From: Cryptomeria japonica
Taxonomy: Eukaryota > Streptophyta > Pinopsida > Cupressales > Cupressaceae
DNA length: 60,000 bases
Reading direction: 5' to 3'
NCBI RefSeq assembly: GCF_030272615.1
Contig: NC_081406.1
Location: forward strand, 242,663,218-242,723,217
This document shows positions 52,290-60,000 of the stretch, one piece after another (within the stretch, counting starts at the first letter, position 1; the number at the start of each line of letters is the position of its first letter). The notes beneath the pieces were generated by a model. That model was not told the origin of the DNA. It ran no database searches and saw only the letters and a list, made by a program, of their open reading frames with translations. The translations under genes were made by a program, and so were the position numbers.

Positions 52290-54170
52290 GTCAAAGGGTC
52301 AGATATATAGTCAACTCTTATATAAACATTTTGAGTGCTTTAAAAGTATCACTCTTATTCTAAAAAAATAAATCCATATGTATATAATAAAATCATCATT
52401 AAATGTAATCATATAGTGCTTCATACCTATGCTTGCTTGGGACATAGGACCACACAAATTTGAATGAATAAGTTCCAATTGCTGATCTGCTCTCCATGTG
52501 CTTCTGAGAAACTTTTTCCCTATGATGTTTTTTCAAATGTGCAAGCCCTGCACACTTCTTTCCTCTTGGTTCAATCTTTTGTAACCTATATAGTATATTT
52601 CTTTGATACAATGTATAACCATTAAAAATTAAGGTGTCCACACCTTTGGTGCCATAACCAATACATCCTCAATACAAGCATAACAAAAAATTTATCACTT
52701 CCTTTGATTCTCAATGCGAACATTTGGTTCTTGTCATCTCTTCTATAGCAATCATTCTCCTCCTTGTTTCTTATCATAGATAGTGCAAAATTTACAATCA
52801 AGTACAAGTTTAAGTCCCTTCTCAACAAGCTAACCAACACTCTTCAGATTATGCCTTAGTTGCATTGAGTGGTATACATCAGCAATTTCTGCTTTTCCTT
52901 GTCTGGTGTCTATATCCAATTTTTCCTTTTCACAAATTTCAAGTACTTTATTGTCACTAAATCTTAGTTAACTTCTAAAATTTTCATCAATCTTTGAAAA
53001 TGCTTCCCTGTAACCTGTAATACAATTTAAACATCCCAAAACTAGAAACCATACCTCATTACTGTGTTCTCAGCTTAATGTGATGGATCTTTGTCTTCTC
53101 TTTTCATGGAACCTTCATTTGCATTTTATGTGTTTTCTTGTACGTAGCTTGCTTTTCTTCCTTAATTTGAATTCTTGAATCTGTAGTCTCTCCGTATATG
53201 ACCACATGTTTTGCAATATTAACATTGCATGTGCTGCTTTTCTGCATTGAATCTGCCTCTGCCCCTTGAGAAACCATGACCTCTACTTTGTCCTTTTCCT
53301 TTGGAGTTAAGACCAAACCCCTGATATGACTTTGCCCCATAATTGGTTTGAGGAAAACTAGTATTTGCTCCTTGATCATTATTGATCTTTGCCTCTGACA
53401 TAGGCACCCAATCTAGATCACCCATATACTTACCTTCTCTTCATGAGATAGTAATGATCCAATGAGCTCCAACTTTTAAAGCATTCAAATCTTTTCACGT
53501 TTCTAAAGTCATAACAATATGCATCCACTTGGGTGTAATAGATCTAATGATCTTTACAATCACATTTTTTTTTACTTCCTCCCCATTTGTTCTCATCTTA
53601 TTAGTTATTAACTGTGCTTATCACTTTAACACTATAATCTTCAACCTTTTCATTACATTTCATTCGTAAATTCACAAAATTCATTTTCAGGTTTTGAAGC
53701 TTCGCAACCCTTACTTGTTTTACACCTTGATATGAACTTTCTAAAGTTGTCCATGCTTCCTTCAATTGCTTGGAACCCACAATTATTGGATAAATACACA
53801 GATCTATTGCAGTTTGAATATGGAAAAATTCTTGAGCATCATTTTTCTTTTCTTGCTTCTCTAATTTATATTTTTCATTCAATGCATTCCACTATAGAAG
53901 TTCAACATATGTGTTTGCTACTACATTCTATATGCTGCTTTTCATTTTCATACTCTTTTCAACGAATTTCTCCTGTAATCAAAATTCTCACCTTTAAATT
54001 GTGGAACTGGCATAGTATCATTGTTAGCCCCCTTCATAGTAAACCAAACAAATTTGAAATTTTCTCTCAAAGTATCAGAATCTTGAACTTTTGGGAAGGA
54101 GCCTCAGATTTGCATGTTTCCAGTGTAATTCTTTCCTGCACTGATAAACATTGACCTGATATACTGTTAA
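52290..54170 (-). pseudogene. copia gag-protease-integrase fragment
   Basis: Minus strand, with many frame changes. Gag: MPVPQFKGENFDY near 54010, EAWTTLESSYQGVKQVRVAK, LQNLKMNFVNLRM, ending near 53601. A degenerate knuckle (CKTCGHIRRDYRF) lies near 53210. The protease-to-integrase region reads VYHSMQLRHNLKSVG, KFCTIYDKKQGGE, then WLWHQRCGHLNF (the integrase zinc-binding histidines) near 52640. The start of the integrase core follows (L-HSNLCGPMSQASIG-like, DDF). It stops at about 52290, so the rest of pol is missing. No LTRs are evident on either side. It differs in sequence from the copia at 41310. Confidence 0.7.
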
Positions 54171-54781
54171 CAAACTATGTATGGAACATGGGCTGCCTTG
54201 ATATCACATGCTTAAAAAATTATTTATTCTCAATCAACTTCCTTGCATTACATCAAATTTCTCTACAAAAATCATTTCCAATTTTCAGTAGAAATAAACA
54301 GTTCCTTGAGTGAGTGCTATCTTATTACAAATTTTTGAATTTCTTTTTCTTGGAGTAACATACCACAAACTGAAATATGGCTGATTACTAGAGTTTTCAA
54401 ACCCTAAAAAAAAGTAAAATAATGCCCTAATTAAGTTGGCACATACACATTTAACATTCTAAAATATACAACTGGGCTTGCTAAAAATACTTTTAAAAAT
54501 CTCCTAAATATTGCAACAATATATTCTAAAATTAGCAACTAATTTATAAATAAAATCCTATAAAATATTTTCATTAAAATAGTTGCACCCCAAATTTCTA
54601 GTGGCTTTAGTGGCATAGGACTTCGTCAATGATTGTCTATTATCTTCATCAGCAAGTGAGACAACAATTCAACTTTGACAACGTAACTTAACTTTGTTAG
54701 TATCACTTGACTTTTTCAGCTTTACTTCATCAATAGCTTTTATCCAACAGTGTTTTGTTTATTTGACATCAGATTTTCCTA
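54171..54781. other. AT-rich spacer
   Basis: No gene or element end recognised between the copia fragment and the gypsy LTR. Confidence 0.4.
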
Positions 54782-55045
54782 TGTTGGCGGCAATATTGTA
54801 CACGAAAATAAAACTAGTTAATTAAGTTGTAATTGTCTTGGTTAGTTGGCAACCGAGGGGTGGTAGGTGTGGCGGTTGGCGCTCGTACCCCCTTGGTATC
54901 TTTATATACTTCCGAATGTAACTTGTGACACATGATTAGGAATGGAATAACATCTCTTATATTTTATCTGATATCTATGGCATTATTATTCTGCATTACG
55001 TGTTTTATCTGTGTACTTTAAGTTATTCACCCGAGAGGGTAAACA
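54782..55045 (+). repeat. 5' LTR of the right-edge gypsy
   Basis: TGTTGGCGGCAATATTG to GAGGGTAAACA, with TCTTTATATACTTCC as a TATA-type site. The start is inferred from TG and length (264 bp); the end is fixed by the primer site. Confidence 0.7.
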
Positions 55046-55047
55046 TT

Positions 55048-55060
55048 TGGCGCCGCTGCC
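55048..55060 (+). other. gypsy primer binding site
   Basis: TGGCGCCGCTGCC two bases after the LTR end; one base from the TGGCGCCGTTGCC site of Tat/Athila-type elements. Confidence 0.85.
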
Positions 55061-55104
55061 TAGACCTACTCGGGAAAGGAAGGAGCGGATGGCACACGGA
55101 CACG

Positions 55105-55473
55105 ATGGGCCTACCCGTTGCTGAGATAAACCCAGAGGCCGACAACGCACAAACAAAGCTCTACAACGGGGAAGACACTGCGACGAGGGAATTTTCAATC
55201 CTACTCCAGGTAGCCATCGAGATCTACGTCTGAAGAGAGGCCACGAACGCTGAAATCCCACCAAGTGTCGTGTGGACAGCACTGGAAGTTAGCCCGATAG
55301 TAAATCGGTTGATGAACCACCTCTCCCGGTTGCTTGCACAGGCTTCACTGACACAACGAACTCGCCTGGAGGAGATTGCCCAGGAAGAGCGACGCCAACA
55401 AATCCTCCAACAGTACGAAGAAAGCAGCCGTCGGGAAGCAGAGCAGGATGGCACGAGGCCAAGCAGGAATTGA
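55105..55473 (+). pseudogene. Small ORF before gag (second copy)
   Basis: From ATG 55105: MGLPVAEINPEADNAQTKLY, then FSILLQVAIEIYV, a TGA at 55231, REATNAEIPPSVVW, VSPIVNRLMNHLSRLLAQAS, EERRQQILQQYEESSR and stop at 55473. About 122 codons. Homologous to the intact ORF at 39860-40192 (which reads W in place of the TGA). It sits between the primer site and gag, and is separated from gag by 145 bases without an obvious splice site. Conservation across two diverged elements supports a real product. Function unknown. Confidence 0.6.
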
Positions 55474-55618
55474 ACCCTGAATCCCATAGGGATAAAGGAA
55501 CATTCTATATTCAAATAAAGGTGTCATAATATTGACACAAGTTGTATCTGATGAAATGAATTAATAAAGGAGTGTTCTGGTTTTATGTGTTGTTATTTAT
55601 GGAAATGTACGAGAATTA

Positions 55619-57562
55619 ATGGCCAACCTACTAAACAAAGATAGAAATAAGAAAGTAGAAACGAACGAGTGGGAGGCCGCACAGAGGGCCTTGATTCTGG
55701 AACGAGTAGAACGTAGACGGAGGCTGAGGCAACTTGCCGAAGGACGACCTTCCGAGGGGTTGCCCGAAGGGAACCAAGGAGGTGTCACGGAGGGTGTAGA
55801 AGCCGAGGGAAATTTCTACGCATCACCAGAACACCGTAGGGTGAGAAGCCACGAAGAGTTTCTGGAGGATACAAGGTTACGGAGGAATCTAGTTGAGGAG
55901 ACCCGGGATCAGTTTAGAATCTTATCCCTTACGCCACGAAGTGAGGATCACCAAAGTGAGTCAGTAGTGGGCACGGGTGAGAACAAAGGGGAGGACAACC
56001 ATACGGCTGTAGGTGCGAGACACGGCAGGCAAAACACCGTACCCCCAGTCACCCACGCAGGACACACCGGCGCCGGAGGGAGCGGTGCAGGGGTACAGAC
56101 ACAGCCACAGCCACCTTCGGGGAGACGACCCCCATCAATGGTGGGAAAACAGAAGTTGCCCAAATTCAACGAAGATGGCAAAGATGACCTCGTACGACAC
56201 TGCCGTACGTGTGAGACAATATGGTCAGCGAACGGTGTTACCGACCAGGACGAATGGGTAACACAATTTCCAGCCACCTTAAGGGGAGTGGCCATCGACT
56301 GGTACTCAAATATGGATAAGGCCAAAGTCGACACATGGCCCGACCTGAAGGAGTTCGGGATAGAGTTCCGCCTCCTCAAGGATGACAATGAAATAGTAGC
56401 CGAAATATATGGCACAAAACAGAACAAGAATGAGATTGTTCGAGCCTATAGTCGGCGGCTCAAGGAACTGTTGGGGAAAATGGAGAGTCAACCAACGGAT
56501 GGGTTGAAAAAAAGATGGTTCGTGGAGGGACTGAAACACTCCCTTCGGAAGAAGATGAAAATTGTTCCACCAACCTCCTACGAAGACGCATATAATAGAG
56601 CGATGGATCTTGAGAGCGAGACCAAGACATCCAAGAAAAAGAAGGATAGCTCGTCCGAGGATGATGACTCTTCTGAGGGAAGCAGCAGCGATGGCGAGGT
56701 TGGCAAAAAGGTGCAAGCGCTCGAGAAAGACATGGAGCGAATGAGGAGAGAATTTAAAACAATGAGAAGCACGGGTCGGACCGAAGGCGATGTACGGTGC
56801 ACGGAGTGCAAAGAGGAAGGACATACGAAGGGTACTTGCTCGAAGAAGGCCTTTTGGGAGATTTGCCAAGTGATGGGACACTCCATCAAGGAATGCCCAT
56901 ATAACATGAAGACCCGAAGTACGCAAATGAGCCAAGTGTTGTTCACTGAGCAGGACACAACATTCGCACCAGCGGGTACGGCCCAACAAACCAACACAAC
57001 GACATCATCTGGAGGTTACCAGGACAACAGACGCGGTGGCGGAAGGAATAACAACAATGACAATAACAGAAGCCGTATCCAGTATGACGCCAAGGGCCGG
57101 CCAATGATCCAGTGTAGGGCCTGTAATCAGTGGGGGCACTTCGCCCGTGATTGCATGAAGGAAGCCACCCCTCAGCACCTCTGCCGATGGTGTGGGCCAG
57201 GGGACCATGAGGACGCAAATTGCCCAAAGTCAGGGGTTAATCTCCTCAACATTGAGAAGACTGAGAAGATTGGTGAGAAAGAAGTACTGGCGATCACCCG
57301 CGCTCAGACGAAAAAGGCCACTTATCCCGACCCCTGTACGGAGAAGGGGAGATTACAGGAGGCAAAGGCCAATATTGAACGTGAGATGATGGCCGAACGA
57401 CGGAACAACGAGGTGGTGAGTACATCATCCCTTATGGAAGCTGAAAATAACATCATTGGGCAAGTACTGCAGATGGAAGTACCTATAAGGGTAAAGGACC
57501 TTCTAGAAACAATGCCACAGTTGAGAACCACCATTTTTAGTTCCATACAAACCACTGCGTAG
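55619..57562 (+). CDS. gypsy gag
   Basis: 647 residues. N-terminal basic helix (MANLLNKDRNKKVETNEWEA, RVERRRRLRQLAEG), a glycine/glutamine-rich linker, then the capsid region KLPKFNEDGKDDLVRHCRTC, AIDWYSN and LKELLGKMESQPTDGLKKRW. An acidic serine/lysine segment follows, then CTECKEEGHTKGTC (about residue 400), a partial IC-VMGHSIKEC, CRACNQWGHFARDC and CRWCGPGDHEDANC. Three full CCHC knuckles plus one partial is more than usual and should bind nucleic acid. It ends in a TAG at 57560 before protease. The frame is open for its whole length, so this is the best-preserved ORF of the lineage in the window. Confidence 0.85.
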   Translation: MANLLNKDRNKKVETNEWEAAQRALILERVERRRRLRQLAEGRPSEGLPEGNQGGVTEGVEAEGNFYASPEHRRVRSHEEFLEDTRLRRNLVEETRDQFRILSLTPRSEDHQSESVVGTGENKGEDNHTAVGARHGRQNTVPPVTHAGHTGAGGSGAGVQTQPQPPSGRRPPSMVGKQKLPKFNEDGKDDLVRHCRTCETIWSANGVTDQDEWVTQFPATLRGVAIDWYSNMDKAKVDTWPDLKEFGIEFRLLKDDNEIVAEIYGTKQNKNEIVRAYSRRLKELLGKMESQPTDGLKKRWFVEGLKHSLRKKMKIVPPTSYEDAYNRAMDLESETKTSKKKKDSSSEDDDSSEGSSSDGEVGKKVQALEKDMERMRREFKTMRSTGRTEGDVRCTECKEEGHTKGTCSKKAFWEICQVMGHSIKECPYNMKTRSTQMSQVLFTEQDTTFAPAGTAQQTNTTTSSGGYQDNRRGGGRNNNNDNNRSRIQYDAKGRPMIQCRACNQWGHFARDCMKEATPQHLCRWCGPGDHEDANCPKSGVNLLNIEKTEKIGEKEVLAITRAQTKKATYPDPCTEKGRLQEAKANIEREMMAERRNNEVVSTSSLMEAENNIIGQVLQMEVPIRVKDLLETMPQLRTTIFSSIQTTA

Positions 57563-57568
57563 GCACCT

Positions 57569-58300
57569 TTGCGTGCCACGTGGGCGGAAGTTCCGGTCAG
57601 CCCCTCGGCTGACCCAATGTTGTTGGCCTTAAATAGTGGTCGGCATCCTGCTGTAGTAGAGATGGGAATTCTCGGGGCTATCCTCAAAGACACCACCGTG
57701 GACAGAGGTTTGGGGGTGAATGTACTGCTAGAGGATACGTGGAAGAAGCTGGGGAAGCCAACACTATGGCCACCCACGTTCAACTTGGTAGGTGCAGACC
57801 AACACGACATCAAGCCACTCGACACCCTGATGGCCCAGCCGGTCACCATCGGCACGCAACCCTTCATACTAGATTTTGTGGTAATCCCACTCAAGAAGGG
57901 GTACGAAGCCATCTTAGGCAGAGGGTGGCTGGTTACAACAAAGGTGAACCACGACTGGAAAAAGAACACCCTTTCTATGGAGAAAGGGGGGCGGAAGTAC
58001 ACCATTGATCTGAGGACCCAGGTTGTCGGTGAGGAACTAGCGTCATCTGACTCTAATTTGGAGGATTCAAACAGATGGGAGTGGGACTCCTATGAAGGTA
58101 AAGACGAGAGGGAACCAAACAAGGAAGGAGTGTTGGAACTTGGCGGATGTTCAGAAGATGACACTTCCTCATTGAATGAACTCTTCCATTGGCAAATGGA
58201 AGACTATGAAGTGTTTCATCCGGCTTGTCACATGCTACAGATTGAGGACGAGCCAGGCGAGGAGGAGTTTCCGCTAGAATATATGGAGTACAAGGAGTGA
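57569..58300 (+). pseudogene. gypsy protease and linker
   Basis: Follows gag in the same frame after the TAG. SADPMLLALNSGRHPAVVEM, then VDRGLGVNVLLEDTWKKLG, where the protease signature D-G-G-S-G is changed to D-R-G-L-G, so the active site is lost. QPFILDFVVIPLKKGYEAIL, GRGWLVTTKVNHDWKKN and an acidic linker (GCSEDDTSSLNELFHWQMED) follow, ending at a TGA at 58298 where the sister copy reads glycine. Gag and protease separated by a single stop could once have been read through. Confidence 0.75.
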
Positions 58301-59400
58301 GACGCCAAAGTAAATGATGTCTCGGCATACGAATTTTCGAAAGACAGGCCAATGCAGTACGAAGACCCCATTGTGAAGGAAACAAACCTGGGAGACACTG
58401 CCAATCCCCGAAATATCTGGGTAGGTGACGATTGGAGCCCAGTGCTAAAGGCGACAACATTCAAAATCTTCCTGGAATACAAGGACGTATTCGCATGGTC
58501 CTACAAGGATTTGAAGGGGGTTCCGCTAGAAATGTGTGTCCATCGGATACCATTGGTCCCAGGAGCTCAACCGGTACGGAAGAGGCCGTATCGAATGAAC
58601 AAAAACTATGCTGCCAAGGTGAACGAGGAGATCGAACGGATGTTGGAGGCCGACATCATATTTCGAATGGAGACAAGTGAGTGGGTCTCGCCGATTGTGA
58701 TTTCACTAAAGGAGGCCAACGAGATCCGCATCTGCGTGGATTTTCGGTGCCTCAACGTAGTCACCATCAAGGACTCGTTTCCCATACCCTTCACAGACAG
58801 TATCCTGGAGGAGGTGGCTGGCCATGAAATGTACTCATTTCTCGACGGCTTCTCAGGGTACAACCAGATTTCAATAGCCGAGGAGGACAAGCTGAAGACC
58901 ACCTTTGTGGTGGAAGATGGAGTCTATGCGTACAACCGGATGCCTTTTGGGTTGTGCAACACTCCCGCAACCTTCCAGAGGATAGTTCTTCACATCTTTG
59001 ATATGATGTCGGTAGGATATTTTAAAGCCTTTTTGGATTACTGGTCGATTTTCAGTAGCAAAGACACTCACTTGGTGGCGCTGAGAGAGTGCATGGAGTG
59101 GTGCTGAAGGGCCAGGCTCGCCTTAAATCCACGGAAATGCCGGTTTATGGTACCATAGGGTAAGTTGCTGGGCCATATTTTTTGTAAAGCTGGATTGAAA
59201 ACTGACCCAGATAAGGTGCGAGTAATTGTAAAAATGGAGTCGCCCATTGATGTGACAGGAGTCAAGTCCTTTTTGGGACATTGGATACTACCGGAAGTTC
59301 ATCAAGAACTTTGCCCAACTTTCATTTCCACTGGACAAACTAACTCGAAAGGGCGAACCATACATATGGGAATCAGTACAAAAGGAAGCATTCCAGGAAC
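58301..59400 (+). pseudogene. gypsy reverse transcriptase
   Basis: From DAKVNDVSAYEFSKDRPMQY (after the stop) through VFAWSYKDLKGVP, YRMNKNYAAKVNEEIERMLE, ICVDFRCLNVVTIKDSFPIP, MYSFLDGFSGYNQI, MPFGLCNTPATFQR and FLDYWSIFS, where the second Asp of the active-site pair is Tyr in this copy. A TGA at 59105 (WC-stop-RARLALNP), another stop near 59157 and a frameshift near 59281 follow. With one catalytic aspartate replaced and several breaks, the enzyme is inactive. Confidence 0.85.
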
Positions 59401-60000
59401 TTAAGACGAGACTGGTGGCAGCACCCATTCTGGCCTATCCAAACTGGGACCGAGAATTCCACGTACACGTGGATGCCTCGAACTATGCCATTGGTGCTAC
59501 GCTAGCGCAGGAAGGGGCACACGGGTTAGATCACCCCATCTATTTTGCAAGTAGGTTGATGTCGAAAGTAGAGAGGAACTACAGTACCACTGAGAGGGAG
59601 GCCCTCAGGATGGTCTATGCCGTACAAAAATTTTGACACTACCTCCTAGCGACACCCTTCATCTTCTATGTGGACCATCAGGCCTTGATGTACCTGGTAA
59701 ACAAACCCATCATCCAAGGCAGGATAAGCAGATGGCTACTGCTACTTCAGAAGTTTACGTTCACAATAATTGTACGGCCAGGCAAAAGCCATGTCATTGC
59801 TGACCAATTGTCTCGGATTAGGTCAGGAGAGCTGCCAGAAGGGGTCAATGACGACTTCTCAGACGCCCACCTATTCAAGATCGCAGTACTACCACCATGG
59901 TATACTGCCATCGGGGAATATCTCTCCACCTCTGCATTCCCCCAAGGCATGCCGCCGTGAGAGCAAAGAAAGCTTGTGTTGAGAAGCCACACATTCCAGT
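59401..60000 (+). pseudogene. gypsy RNase H and start of the integrase region
   Basis: AAPILAYPNWDREFHVHVDA, SNYAIGATLAQEG, DHPIYFASRLMSKVERNYST, TEREALRMVYAVQKF, a TGA at 59635, then FIFYVDHQALMYLVNKPIIQ, GRISRWLLLLQKFTF and GKSHVIADQLSRIRSGELPE (RNase H end). A stop near 59958 (after GMPP) precedes LVLRSHTFQ at the window edge, where the sister copy leads into the integrase zinc-binding region. Confidence 0.8.

Larger units (their letters stand above)
54782..60000 (+). mobile_element. gypsy element of the same lineage, running off the right edge
   Basis: LTR (54782-55045), primer site, small ORF, gag with knuckles, protease, reverse transcriptase, RNase H and the start of the integrase region. 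Closely related in protein sequence to the minus-strand gypsy at 28801-40562, without its 1.7-kb LTR insertion, so it serves as the template for reading that copy. Integrase, extra ORF and 3' LTR would lie beyond 60000. Several in-frame stops and one frameshift. Confidence 0.9.

Noticed and set aside
55960-56427. Minus-strand ORFs opposite gag (up to 227 residues)
   Set aside because: They are antisense shadows of a clearly homologous gag; their sequence only mirrors gag codons.

Overview
The window looks like repeat-dense, gene-poor plant nuclear DNA. A conifer or other gymnosperm is my guess. The basis is almost wall-to-wall degraded LTR retrotransposons, a plant-type hAT transposon, and two exons of a plant folate-receptor-family gene. 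I see no bacterial, organellar, rRNA or tRNA genes. Species identity cannot be read from the sequence.

Layout. Positions 1-2834 hold three copia-type LTRs in tandem with two short internal regions (a non-autonomous element), ending inside a gypsy gag. 2835-5408 is a minus-strand gypsy 5' end (LTR, primer site, gag) split by a 1.2-kb LTR. 5431-9708 is another three-LTR array, minus strand, whose short internal regions encode an unrecognised protein of about 290 residues. 9709-11317 is an LTR-like sequence. About 11318-19184 is a decayed minus-strand gypsy (RNase H, integrase, 3' LTR); its integrase is interrupted by an LTR that is itself interrupted by a copia element. 19185-27138 is a field of LTRs sharing the ends TGTAATGTCCC/GGGACATTACA. 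It includes one LTR interrupted by an RNase H-coding insertion, a 0.35-kb tandem duplication and an LTR flanked by 98-bp direct repeats.

The centrepiece (27942-49092) is a hAT DNA transposon with a minus-strand transposase (BED finger, DUF659-like core, C-terminal dimerisation domain, five exons). It is split by two complete LTR elements: an 11.8-kb gypsy (28801-40562, target duplication ACTCT) and a 5.6-kb copia (41310-46897, target duplication TCTCC). Removing each element and one duplication copy leaves the transposase frame continuous, so the order of events can be read directly. The gypsy has itself received a 1.7-kb LTR carrying a palindromic minisatellite.

49093-54781 holds a CT microsatellite, two exons of the folate-receptor-family gene (50219-51030), the only host gene seen, and a minus-strand copia fragment. 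From 54782 to the right edge runs a plus-strand gypsy of the same lineage as the 28.8-40.6 kb element. The lineage has a small ORF before gag, several CCHC knuckles in gag, a pol resembling the plant Tat/Athila group and, in the complete copy, a long extra ORF after integrase. Nearly every element ORF carries stops or frameshifts, so most of the window is probably inactive as coding sequence.
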